Position numbers and translations under genes: made by a program. Positions 44,422-52,991 of a DNA stretch of 64,000 nucleotides are shown in pieces. Source of the stretch: Desulfobulbaceae bacterium (GTDB lineage Bacteria > Desulfobacterota > Desulfobulbia > Desulfobulbales > SURF-16); assembly GCA_020444175.1 (NCBI GenBank), contig JAHLLM010000004.1, positions 77,399 through 141,398 of the forward strand. Direction: 5' to 3'. The notes under the pieces are model-generated. The model had not been told where the DNA came from. It saw only the letters and a program-made list of their open reading frames with translations, and made no database searches. Every line of letters begins with the position of its first letter. Position 1 is the first letter of the stretch.

Positions 44422-47052
44422 ATGGACTTCTATAAGCTTTCCGCATCTGAAACCTGCAAGGAATTGGGCTGCGACCAGAAGGGGTTAAGCAGCCGGGAGG
44501 TTGCTGCGCGTCTTACACGCTACGGGCCGAACGAAATTCAGAGTGAAGAGAGGCGTCCTGCGTTTCTGATCTTTCTTGATCAGTTTAAAAGTTTTATTAT
44601 TTATATTCTCCTGTTTGCCGTTGTTTTTGCCGTTGCAATCGGTGAATACGTTGATTGTGTCATCATCCTGGCAATTCTTCTTGCCAACGCCTTTATCGGG
44701 TTTTTCCAGGAACTTTCCGCAGCCAAATCCCTTGCCGCCTTACAAAAACTGACTTCAGTCAAGGCCATAGTGCATAGAAACAAAAAATGCTCCACTGTGG
44801 AGGCCGGGGAGCTGGTGCCCGGCGATATTATTCTGCTTCGTACCGGCGATAAGGTACCGGCAGACGCCAGGATCATTTCTTCGGTCAACCTGGCTGTTGA
44901 TGAAGCTTCACTTACCGGCGAAAGTCTGCCGGTTCAGAAAAACAGCGATGTCATCGAGCATACGGTCCAGATTGGTGAGCAGAAAAATATGCTTTTTTCC
45001 GCAACCTCGGTGGTTGGCGGCAATGCTACTGCCGTTGTCTGCAGAACCGGAATGACTACTGAAATCGGAACCATAACCAAACTTATAAAGGAGGCCAAAG
45101 AGGAGCTGACCCCTTTGCAGCATAAACTTGATGTGTTCGGCCGTAAACTTGGCATGGCTATTATTACTATTTGTATCTTCGTGTTGATCGCTTCGTGTGC
45201 CAAAGAGCTGCTGGTTCATGGGCAGCTGAGCCGGGAGATGCTGGTCGCTTTGGCGTTTGTTGCCATCAGCCTTGCGGTGGCAGCAGTTCCAACCGCTCTT
45301 CCGGCTGTTGTTACCATTGCTCTCAGTATCGGTGTAAAACGATTACTGAAGCGCAAGGCTCTGGTGCGCAAACTGTCCTCGGTTGAAACACTGGGAAGCT
45401 GTGATGTCATCTGTACGGATAAAACCGGCACTCTGACTCAAAACCAGATGACCGTGCGTTATGCCTGGACTGCTGATGGAGAGATTTCCTTTCAGGGAGT
45501 CGGCTATAAGCCGGAACCCCTTTTAGACAGTAAAGTTGATCCATTGCTTTTTGAGGCCGGAATTATCTGTAATAATTCCTCTCTGAATTGTGAAAATGAT
45601 GCATGGAGCATTAACGGCAACCCCACAGAAGGAGCGCTGCTCGTCAGTGCCAGGAAGGCTGGGTGCTGCGACAATGACAGGCGTGAAGGTGAGATCCCCT
45701 TTGATTCCTGCCGAAAATGCATGAGTGTTCTGGCCCGCACCGGGGAGCAACTCATGGTGTACACAAAGGGGGCTCCTGATGCAATTCTCGGAAAATGCAG
45801 CCATATGTACAAGAAAGGCAAGCAAATTCCCTTGGACGAAAATGACCGGACTGAAATCATGGCCAGAAACGATCAGTATGCCTCCTGCGCCATGCGGGTG
45901 CTGGCTTTTGCCTGTAAGCCGGTGGCCGGCAAAAAGGAGTTTACAGAAGAAGGTCTTGTCTTTATCGGCCTGCAGGCAATGATTGATCCTCCCCGGCTTG
46001 AGGTCATGGAGGCCATAAAGACTACAGGCAGGGCGGGCATCAGGGTCATTATGATTACCGGAGATTATGCGGAGACCGCAAGGGCCATAGGCCGCGAAAT
46101 CGGCATTGAATCGGATGTGCTGACCGGTCAGGATATGGGTGAGCTGGACGATGATGCCCTGCGCCGCGCCCTTGACGGCGGAATAAATATTTTTGCCCGT
46201 GTGGTGCCCGAGCATAAGCAGCGAATTGTCACGGCCCTGCAGGAATCAGGTCATGTGGTGGCCATGACAGGCGATGGTGTTAATGATGCTCCGGCCCTGA
46301 AAAAAGCAAATATCGGTATTGCCGTGGGCAGCGGCACCGAGGTAGCCAAGGAGGCCAGCGATTTTGTCCTGCTTGATGACAGCTTTGCCCACATTGTCAG
46401 CGCCATAGAGGAGGGAAGGGGGATTTATGATAATATTCAGAAATCCATCATGCTCCTGTTGTCTGGCAATCTCGGCGAGGTATTGATCATTTTCCTTGCC
46501 GTTATTCTGGGTCTCAACCTGCCGCTCACCGCCATTATGCTCCTCTGGATCAATATGGTGACAGACGGTGCGCCGGCCCTGGCTTTCAGTGTAGATCAAT
46601 ATGGAAAGGATATTATGGAGCGCAGTCCCAAGCCGGGAAATGAGGATATTCTGCCCCGGCCCAAACTGGCCCTGATAGGCATTTTGGGAGTTGTCGGAAC
46701 GATCATTGCCCTTCTGCTTTTTTCTCTCTATGGCGGCAATTCCCCGGATGATTCGGAATTGATGCGAGCCCGCACCATGGTCTTTAATTTTGTCGTCCTC
46801 TATGAGGTCATCCTGGTTTTTGTGATCCGCCATGGTTATCAGGTTCCTTTTTTCTCCAATGGTTATGTCTGGCTGTCAGTGGCCCTTTCCATCGGTTTGC
46901 AGGCACTCCTGATGTATACTCCTCTTGACAGCTATTTTAAAGTGACGCCTCTCGGCTTGAACGAATTAGCTATCCTGTTCATTGCGGGTCTGGTCTTTTA
47001 TGCCGCATTCCTGGCGTATCACAGATTTTATGTTCAGGCCGTCGGACGATGA
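44422..47052 (+). CDS. P-type cation-transporting ATPase (P2-like) with unusual M4 motif
   Basis: 876 aa. Actuator motif TGES at 165-168, phosphorylation site D333 in CTDKTGTLTQNQM, nucleotide domain with KGAPD, hinge TGDGVNDAPALKKANIG, and C-terminal M5-M10. M5 (GNLGEVLIIF) and M6 (LLWINMVTDGAPALA) keep the Asn, Glu, Asn, Thr and Asp that ligate cations in Ca2+ pumps, but M4 reads VPTALP (290-294) where Ca2+ pumps have PEGLP. One Ca2+-site acid is thus missing, and PxALP is nearer the P3A proton pump pattern. Ion: Ca2+, Na+/K+ or H+, undecided. It may be cotranscribed with the ABC transporter 29 nt downstream. Confidence 0.88.
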   Translation: MDFYKLSASETCKELGCDQKGLSSREVAARLTRYGPNEIQSEERRPAFLIFLDQFKSFIIYILLFAVVFAVAIGEYVDCVIILAILLANAFIGFFQELSAAKSLAALQKLTSVKAIVHRNKKCSTVEAGELVPGDIILLRTGDKVPADARIISSVNLAVDEASLTGESLPVQKNSDVIEHTVQIGEQKNMLFSATSVVGGNATAVVCRTGMTTEIGTITKLIKEAKEELTPLQHKLDVFGRKLGMAIITICIFVLIASCAKELLVHGQLSREMLVALAFVAISLAVAAVPTALPAVVTIALSIGVKRLLKRKALVRKLSSVETLGSCDVICTDKTGTLTQNQMTVRYAWTADGEISFQGVGYKPEPLLDSKVDPLLFEAGIICNNSSLNCENDAWSINGNPTEGALLVSARKAGCCDNDRREGEIPFDSCRKCMSVLARTGEQLMVYTKGAPDAILGKCSHMYKKGKQIPLDENDRTEIMARNDQYASCAMRVLAFACKPVAGKKEFTEEGLVFIGLQAMIDPPRLEVMEAIKTTGRAGIRVIMITGDYAETARAIGREIGIESDVLTGQDMGELDDDALRRALDGGINIFARVVPEHKQRIVTALQESGHVVAMTGDGVNDAPALKKANIGIAVGSGTEVAKEASDFVLLDDSFAHIVSAIEEGRGIYDNIQKSIMLLLSGNLGEVLIIFLAVILGLNLPLTAIMLLWINMVTDGAPALAFSVDQYGKDIMERSPKPGNEDILPRPKLALIGILGVVGTIIALLLFSLYGGNSPDDSELMRARTMVFNFVVLYEVILVFVIRHGYQVPFFSNGYVWLSVALSIGLQALLMYTPLDSYFKVTPLGLNELAILFIAGLVFYAAFLAYHRFYVQAVGR

Positions 47053-47081
47053 ATTTTTCATAATTTTGCAGGTGATGTGGA

Positions 47082-48194
47082 ATGGCCGATGTTCTTTTGC
47101 AAAATATATTCAAAGTGTTCCAGGGGATGGATAAGGCCGCCGTGTCAAACGTCGAGGCCAGGATTGATCATGGTGAATTTATCGTGCTTGTCGGACCTTC
47201 AGGTTGCGGCAAATCAACCTTGCTGCGTATGATTGCCGGACTTGAAACCGTTAGTCGCGGGGAAATATCCATAGATGGAACCGTGGTAAATGATATGTCG
47301 CCCCGGGAGCGTGATATTGCCATGGTTTTCCAAAATTATGCCCTTTATCCGCATATGACTGTTTTTGACAACATGGCCTTTGGGCTCAAGATGCGTAAAT
47401 TTTGTAAAGAGGTAATTCGCACCCGGGTCCGGGAAGCAGCGGCAATGCTTGGTCTGGAAGAGTTGCTGCACCGCAGACCCAAGGCCTTGTCCGGAGGTCA
47501 GATGCAGCGCGTTGCCCTGGGCAGGGCAATCGTCAGGCGGCCGAAATTGTTTCTCTTTGATGAGCCGCTCAGTAATCTTGATGCCAAGTTACGGGGTTCC
47601 ATGCGCTCTGAAATTATCAAGCTCCATAAGCGTCTCGGCGTTACCATGATTTATGTGACCCATGACCAGCTTGAGGCAATGACCATGGCCGACCGGCTGC
47701 TGGTCATGAGGGATGGCAAGGTCGAGCAGGAGGGCAGGCCTCTCGATGTTTACAATGAGCCGCTTAATCAGTTTGTTGCAGGGTTTCTCGGCAATCCTCC
47801 CATGAATTTTATAAGCTGTTCCATTAGCCATGAAAATAACGACTTGCTGCTCAGCAATGAATCGTTTCGTCTTGTTGCAACAGCAGAAATGGCAGAGGTG
47901 CTGGCACCCTATGCTCATCAGGGAAGCAGGACTGTCTTAGGTGTCAGGCCGGAGGATATATCTGAGGTGTCCCCTGGCGCATTAACAGACACAAAACAAT
48001 CAGTTGCTGCCCGCATTGACTTTCTTGAACCCATGGGCAATGAGGTCCTGGCCACCTGCCGTTTTGGCTCTGCAGAGGGTGTTGTCCGTCTGTCCGCGCA
48101 AACCAAAGTGAGGGCAGACGGTACGGCTCGTTTTAACATTGATGTGACCAGGGCAAAATTATTTGATCCGCAAAACGGGGAGAGATTCTTTTGA
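47082..48194 (+). CDS. MalK/UgpC-type sugar ABC transporter ATPase
   Basis: 370 aa. Walker A GPSGCGKST, Q-loop MVFQNYALYPHMTV, signature LSGGQMQRVALGRA, Walker B FLFDEPLSNLDAKLR, switch His in VTHDQLEAMTMADR; C-terminal TOBE/OB domains (about 240-370) with GVRPEDI, as in CUT1-family carbohydrate importers where one ATPase may serve several permeases. SD AGGTGA precedes ATG 47082. Its stop overlaps the TTG start of the binding-protein gene. Confidence 0.93.
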   Translation: MADVLLQNIFKVFQGMDKAAVSNVEARIDHGEFIVLVGPSGCGKSTLLRMIAGLETVSRGEISIDGTVVNDMSPRERDIAMVFQNYALYPHMTVFDNMAFGLKMRKFCKEVIRTRVREAAAMLGLEELLHRRPKALSGGQMQRVALGRAIVRRPKLFLFDEPLSNLDAKLRGSMRSEIIKLHKRLGVTMIYVTHDQLEAMTMADRLLVMRDGKVEQEGRPLDVYNEPLNQFVAGFLGNPPMNFISCSISHENNDLLLSNESFRLVATAEMAEVLAPYAHQGSRTVLGVRPEDISEVSPGALTDTKQSVAARIDFLEPMGNEVLATCRFGSAEGVVRLSAQTKVRADGTARFNIDVTRAKLFDPQNGERFF

Positions 48195-49468
48195 GTCGAA
48201 AAATACCAGTAATAATCCTTCTGCTCTTTTGTCTGACCCTTTTTTTGAGCTGTACTTCAGAGCAACAGGAAAGTGACAAGGTCGTCATTGAGGTATGGTA
48301 TCATACCGGTCGACCTGAAGAAAAAGCTGTCTTTGAGGACCAGGTGAGCCGGTTCAACCGCAGCCAAAATAAGGTGCGGGTTGCGCTCACCCTGATTCCA
48401 GAAGGCGACTACAATACCCAGGTCATGGCCGCTGCGGCAGGCGGTAGTCTTCCCGACCTGCTTGATGTTGACGGTCCCTATATGGCCGGTTATGCCTGGA
48501 ACGGGCACCTGAGGCCCATTGATGATCTGCTGCCGGAGCCGGTGAAACAGGACCTGCTGCCGTCCATCATTGCTCAGGGAAGCTATAAGGAACGTCTCTA
48601 TGCAGTGGGAACCTTTGACTCAGGCCTTGGACTCTATGCCAATAGGGAGAAATTGGCAGCCGTTGCAGCCCGTATTCCGCAAAAGCCTGAAGAGGCCTGG
48701 TCCATTGATGAATTTGAGAGGATACTGGCTGACCTGTCCCGCCAGGATGATGACGGGCAGGTGCTTGACATCCGTCTCGATTACCGGGGGGAATGGCAGA
48801 CATACGCCTTTGCCCCCATTTTGCAGTCCGCCGGCGGTGATCTTATAGATCGTCGCACCTATGGCGCCTCCTCGGGCATTCTCAATGGCCCTGAGTCCGT
48901 TGCCGGTCTGCAGCATCTCTCGAAGTGGCTGAAAAACGGCTATATTGATCCAAATATCGACACGGCCGGTTTTACCGGGGGAAAGGTCGCTCTTTCCTGG
49001 TGCGGTCACTGGGAATACCACCGTTACAGGAAGGCCCTGTCCGACAAGTTGCTGGTTTTGCCGCTGCCCGATTTCGGCAGAGGGTCGAAGACAGGCATGG
49101 GCTCCTGGTGCTGGGCTGTTACAAGTAAGACTCAACATCCCCGGGAGGCCATGCAGTTTCTTCTCTTTCTGCTCCGCCCTGCAGAGCTGTTGGCCATGAG
49201 CGAAGCGAACGGGGCGGTCCCTGCAACCATGCAGGCCATTTCCCGATCCTCTCTTTATGGTCCTGGTGGGCCTTTGCATCTTTTTGTCCTTCAATTGCAG
49301 CAAAACGCTGTCCCAAGGCCGCAAACACCGGGCTACCCGGTTATCACCTCGGCATTTCAGCAGGCTTTTCAGGATATCCGTAATGGTGCGGATGTGAAAA
49401 CAAGCCTTGACCGCGCTGTGGAGGTGATTGATCAGGATATCCAAGATAATGAGGGGTATGGATTTTGA
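48191..49468 (+). CDS. Family 1 extracellular solute-binding lipoprotein (CUT1 type)
   Basis: 425 aa from TTG 48191, which overlaps the ATPase stop (TTGA) and has GGGGAGAG upstream. The lipoprotein signal is IPVIILLLFCLTLFLSC with Cys as the lipidated residue. The mature protein has the family pattern EVWYHTGRPEEKAVFEDQVSRFN, AAAGGSLPDLLDVDG, LYANREKLAA and a C-terminal KTSLDRAVEVIDQDI. It would deliver a glycoside, polyol or glycerophospho-type solute to the two permeases; the ligand is not readable from sequence. Confidence 0.93.
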   Translation: MSRKIPVIILLLFCLTLFLSCTSEQQESDKVVIEVWYHTGRPEEKAVFEDQVSRFNRSQNKVRVALTLIPEGDYNTQVMAAAAGGSLPDLLDVDGPYMAGYAWNGHLRPIDDLLPEPVKQDLLPSIIAQGSYKERLYAVGTFDSGLGLYANREKLAAVAARIPQKPEEAWSIDEFERILADLSRQDDDGQVLDIRLDYRGEWQTYAFAPILQSAGGDLIDRRTYGASSGILNGPESVAGLQHLSKWLKNGYIDPNIDTAGFTGGKVALSWCGHWEYHRYRKALSDKLLVLPLPDFGRGSKTGMGSWCWAVTSKTQHPREAMQFLLFLLRPAELLAMSEANGAVPATMQAISRSSLYGPGGPLHLFVLQLQQNAVPRPQTPGYPVITSAFQQAFQDIRNGADVKTSLDRAVEVIDQDIQDNEGYGF

Positions 49469-50367
49469 GCCTTAGCCGGGAAAAAAGGAAAACGGAACGG
49501 ATCGCCTGGTTGATGACCGCGCCGGCCCTGATGGGGCTTGTTCTTTTCCTGGCCATCCCGTTTTTGATTGCCCTTTTTCTCTCCTTTTGTCAGTACAAAC
49601 TGGGTTCACCTCTTCCCCTTCGTTTTGTCGCCTTTGAGCAGTTTTCCCGTATTTTCAGTGACACTGCATTCCGGCAGGCCCTGGTTAATAACACTCTCTT
49701 TGCCCTGATTGTCGTGCCGTTGCAGACAGGGGCGGCCCTGAGCCTCGCCATGCTGCTGAATCGGCCTTTACGCTGCATGTCGTTTTTCCGCACCATTTTT
49801 TTTATGCCGGTTGTTTTTCCCATGGCCCTGGTTTCAGTGGTGTGGGAACTCATTTATGCCCCCGGTCCAAACGGGCTTCTTAATAACCTGCTCATACACT
49901 TGACTTTAGGGGGCTGGGCACCGGTTGATTTTCTCCATCATCCGGCCTATGCCTTGCCGGCAATTATGCTTCTTTCCCTCTGGCAGGGCGTCGGTTTTCA
50001 GATGGTCATTGTGCTGGCCGGCTTGCAGTCCATACCGGCAACCCTCTATGAGGCAGCAGTTCTTGACGGAGCCGGCCCCTGGCAGCGCTTTGTTCATGTC
50101 ACTTTGCCCCAGTTGCGCAACACCTTGATTTTTGTCGGTCTGGTAACAACAATTCTTGCCTTCCGGCTTTTTGATCAGATATGGATATTGACCCAGGGTG
50201 GGCCGAAACAGGCAACCACGACCGTTATCTTTGAGGCGGTACGTGCTGTTTTCCGGCGGCAGGACGTGGCCAGGGGAGCGGCCATGAGCGTGGTCTTTTT
50301 TTGTATCGTCCTGGGAATCACCCTGGTGCAGCGTTACCTGCTCAGGCAGGAAAGGGAGATGGACTGA
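49465..50367 (+). CDS. Sugar ABC transporter permease (MalF/UgpA type)
   Basis: 300 aa, six hydrophobic segments, with the EAA loop EAAVLDGAGPWQRFVHVTLPQL that docks on the ATPase. It starts with TTG 49465 overlapping the binding-protein stop. It pairs with the MalG-type permease that follows. No long periplasmic P2 loop, so UgpA/LacF-sized rather than E. coli MalF-sized. Confidence 0.93.
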   Translation: MSLSREKRKTERIAWLMTAPALMGLVLFLAIPFLIALFLSFCQYKLGSPLPLRFVAFEQFSRIFSDTAFRQALVNNTLFALIVVPLQTGAALSLAMLLNRPLRCMSFFRTIFFMPVVFPMALVSVVWELIYAPGPNGLLNNLLIHLTLGGWAPVDFLHHPAYALPAIMLLSLWQGVGFQMVIVLAGLQSIPATLYEAAVLDGAGPWQRFVHVTLPQLRNTLIFVGLVTTILAFRLFDQIWILTQGGPKQATTTVIFEAVRAVFRRQDVARGAAMSVVFFCIVLGITLVQRYLLRQEREMD

Positions 50368-51209
50368 TGGTTGGCGACAAAAGGGTCTATGCTGCCGGGG
50401 TTTTGAGGTATCTTGCCTTGTCCTTTCTTGCCCTGCTTTATATTGCACCGGTTCTCTATATGGTGATTGGCAGTCTGAAGCCTGATGAGCGGGTGCTGGG
50501 CGATACCGGATCGCTCCTGGCATTTGTGCCTGTGGAAGGTTCTTTGCAGAATTACCGGGATGTCCTGGCCAGGGTTGATTTCTTGCGTTCCCTGTTTAAT
50601 TCGGTGTTTATCACCGGACTGATTGTCGGCTCTGGGCTTGTGGTCAACTCCCTGGCCGGTTACGCGCTGGCACGCCTGGAATGGCGCGGCAGGACTCTTG
50701 TGCTCACTCTTGTTCTTGCCCTGCTTGTGCTGCCCTTTGAGAGCATCGCTGTACCGCTTTTTTATCAGATGTGTGTCTTTGGCTGGCGTGAAAGCTATCA
50801 TGTGCAGATCGTGCCGTTCATCGCCGATGCCTTTTCCATTTATCTGTTTTATTCTTTTTTTATTGGATTGCCCCGGGAGATAGAGGAGGCTGCCCGCATT
50901 GACGGAGCCGGTCCCTGGCGTATCTATTTCTTTATTGTCCTACCCATGGCACGGCCCGTCTTTGCCACAGTTGCGGTATTGACTTTTCTCATGCGATGGG
51001 GTTCCTATTTATGGCCCCTCATGGTTACCACCGGAGAGAGGTATCGTCCTTTGCCAGTGGCCATGGCCGCTTTTGAGAATCAAGTCAAGCTCTGGGGAGA
51101 CATCATGGCCTTCGGAGTGATGATGGTGCTGCCTGTCCTGCTGCTTTTCCTCTTTTGCCAACGTTGGTTTATTCAAGGTATTTCTGCTGGAAAGGGCAAG
51201 CTGCCGTAA
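50367..51209 (+). CDS. Sugar ABC transporter permease (MalG/UgpE type)
   Basis: 280 aa from ATG 50367, which overlaps the previous stop (TGATG). Six transmembrane helices and EAA loop EEAARIDGAGPWRIYFFIVLPMARP. It completes a CUT1 importer in the order ATPase, binding protein, MalF, MalG. No catabolic enzyme or regulator gene follows, so the imported compound is unknown. Confidence 0.93.
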   Translation: MVGDKRVYAAGVLRYLALSFLALLYIAPVLYMVIGSLKPDERVLGDTGSLLAFVPVEGSLQNYRDVLARVDFLRSLFNSVFITGLIVGSGLVVNSLAGYALARLEWRGRTLVLTLVLALLVLPFESIAVPLFYQMCVFGWRESYHVQIVPFIADAFSIYLFYSFFIGLPREIEEAARIDGAGPWRIYFFIVLPMARPVFATVAVLTFLMRWGSYLWPLMVTTGERYRPLPVAMAAFENQVKLWGDIMAFGVMMVLPVLLLFLFCQRWFIQGISAGKGKLP

Positions 51210-51454
51210 ATATGTTTCTGACAAATGACAAGGCCCGAAATCGTTATCTCTGCCTGACTTCTATTTGTCCTCTATAACTTTTGTTATTACATGCCAAAGT
51301 TTATTTCTATCTCTTTCCTTGTCCAGTAAAGGCTTGCCGGTGATATTTATGGACTATGCCATAACTTATGCCATACCCCTTCAGGGTAGGCTTTAATTAA
51401 TTTTCGTTGGCTTATCTGTATGATATTACATAGAAATGCTTGATGTGGTACTCT

Positions 51455-51471
51455 GTGGCCTTCATCTTGCA
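51455..51471 (+). promoter_or_regulatory. Candidate sigma54 promoter of the cytochrome locus
   Basis: TGTGGCCTTCATCTTGCA context: GG (51457-51458) and GC (51469-51470) are 10 nt apart with TGGC and TTGCA elements. It lies about 225 nt upstream of the cytochrome start, leaving a long leader. The gap 51210-51695 otherwise holds no gene; the leader 51483-51600 looks structured but matches no riboswitch I recognise. Confidence 0.5.
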
Positions 51472-51695
51472 ATAATTATGTAGCAAGCAAGTAATCCGTG
51501 CTAAAGATGGTTCGACCTGAAACAGGGGATTCAAGCTGCTGCACGAAATGAGTGCAAGCGAGTTAGCGCGCCAACCTCAAAATACGGTAGACGGGCTGCT
51601 TGGATCAATTTTTAACCATCATTTTTATTGGAACCTTTATGGACAAGCTCATGACAGACGTATTTTTCTTTTTAGATACAAGGCTCGTTCTTGTA

Positions 51696-52829
51696 GTGAA
51701 GAGAATTATTGCAATAGGCTTTCTTGTCGTTCTCGCTAACGTGGGGCAGGCCTCTGCTGCTGTGACAGGGAGCTGCAGCAACTGTCACACCATGCATAAC
51801 AGTCAGGATGCCCAAGCCATTGTCCATGCGGGAGAAACACCTGGCAGCCATGCATCCTGGGACGGGGGGAGTCTCACCGGCGGCACGGATACCACTCCCC
51901 GGAATACATTGCTGATAAGCGATTGTGTCGGCTGTCACTCCAACACGGGCAGCGCGACTATTGTTACCCTCGGCCCCTCCAGGATCCCTATTGTCAATAA
52001 CCTGGATGCGCCGGTCAATCCTCTGGCAGGCGGTAATTTTTATTATGTGGTCACCAATGGTGATTCCTACGGCCATAATGTCCGGGGGATTTCCAATGCA
52101 GACGCAACCTTGGCTTACGGTCCGGGCCAGAAACTCGGATGTGCCAATAGTTGCCATACTTCCTTGACTCTGACCGACGCCGATACTGTTGCCCTGATGG
52201 ATGGTGGCCGTAAAAACGGTTGCCAGGGATGTCATCAGAGCGTCAGGCACCACGGATCCCAAACAGCCGGGCAGCCGGTCACCTCTGACGGAGGCTGGTA
52301 CCGTTTTTTAAGCGCCCCGAGCGGCCATCTGGGTTTCGGTGGTGGTGTTCACGGAATTGAAGATCCGGACTGGGAGCAGAATCCAACCAGTTCCACCCAT
52401 AATACGTATTATGGCGGCGATAACACCAATCTGCAGGAAGAGCCGCAATCCATTGGCCGATTTTGTGCCGGTTGTCATTATCAGTTTCATTCCCCGGGCG
52501 TTGCCTTTGATATGGTGGACAATGGTGGCGGAGTTGACCCCTGGCTGCGCCATCCCGCTAATTTTGTTATTCCCAATGAGTATGAATATACCAGTTATAC
52601 GGAGTATGATCCCATGGTCCCGGTCGGGAGACCTGAAAAAACAGATATTGCCGATGTTGATCCTACCTCGGTCAGGCCGGGAACAGATAAAGTGATCTGT
52701 CTTTCCTGTCATCGAGCCCACGGCAGTCCGTATCCGGACATGTTGAGGTGGGATTACGATACCTGTGTAACCGGCAATGAAGATGCAAGTTGTGGCTGTT
52801 TTACATGCCACTCCACAAAAGACGAATAA
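51696..52829 (+). CDS. Multihaem c-type cytochrome with seven haem motifs, exported
   Basis: 377 aa if started at GTG 51696, which gives a clean signal peptide (KRIIAIGFLVVLANVGQASA); upstream ATGs at 51639 and 51600 would place odd sequence before it. Haem motifs in order: CSNCH, CVGCH, CANSCH (C-x3-CH), CQGCH, CAGCH, CLSCH, CFTCH. Doubled-CxxCH type patterns (CSNCHTMHNS, CLSCHRAHGSPYPDMLRWDYD) are typical of periplasmic or outer-surface electron carriers in sulfur and metal reducers. The first Cys of CANSCH has an extra spacer residue. It opens a plus-strand cluster with the NHL/PKD and giant cytochrome genes. Confidence 0.88.
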   Translation: MKRIIAIGFLVVLANVGQASAAVTGSCSNCHTMHNSQDAQAIVHAGETPGSHASWDGGSLTGGTDTTPRNTLLISDCVGCHSNTGSATIVTLGPSRIPIVNNLDAPVNPLAGGNFYYVVTNGDSYGHNVRGISNADATLAYGPGQKLGCANSCHTSLTLTDADTVALMDGGRKNGCQGCHQSVRHHGSQTAGQPVTSDGGWYRFLSAPSGHLGFGGGVHGIEDPDWEQNPTSSTHNTYYGGDNTNLQEEPQSIGRFCAGCHYQFHSPGVAFDMVDNGGGVDPWLRHPANFVIPNEYEYTSYTEYDPMVPVGRPEKTDIADVDPTSVRPGTDKVICLSCHRAHGSPYPDMLRWDYDTCVTGNEDASCGCFTCHSTKDE

Positions 52830-52991
52830 TGAGTAAATGACAAATGAGCTTAAGGAAAAAAAGCAAGGTTGATGCCGAGCTGTTCAGACCCAAAAAAGGT
52901 ATCAACCCGCTCCTTTCCGTCTGGAAGGCAGCACTGAAGACAAAAAGCAGCACAAGAGAAAGTAGATTTAAAAACCTTAAGAGGTCATTTA

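Noticed and set aside
45523..46215. 230-codon frame antisense to the P-type ATPase, and its neighbour at 46246-46833
   Set aside because: Antisense shadows of a well-conserved gene, with no family resemblance.
48620..49444. 274-codon frame antisense to the solute-binding protein gene
   Set aside because: Antisense shadow with no recognisable domain; the plus-strand lipoprotein gene is certain.
51480..51600. Possible GEMM-type c-di-GMP riboswitch ahead of the cytochrome gene
   Set aside because: A hairpin and a GGTAGACGGG stretch are present, but the conserved GCAAAGCC-like core and the tetraloop receptor layout are missing.
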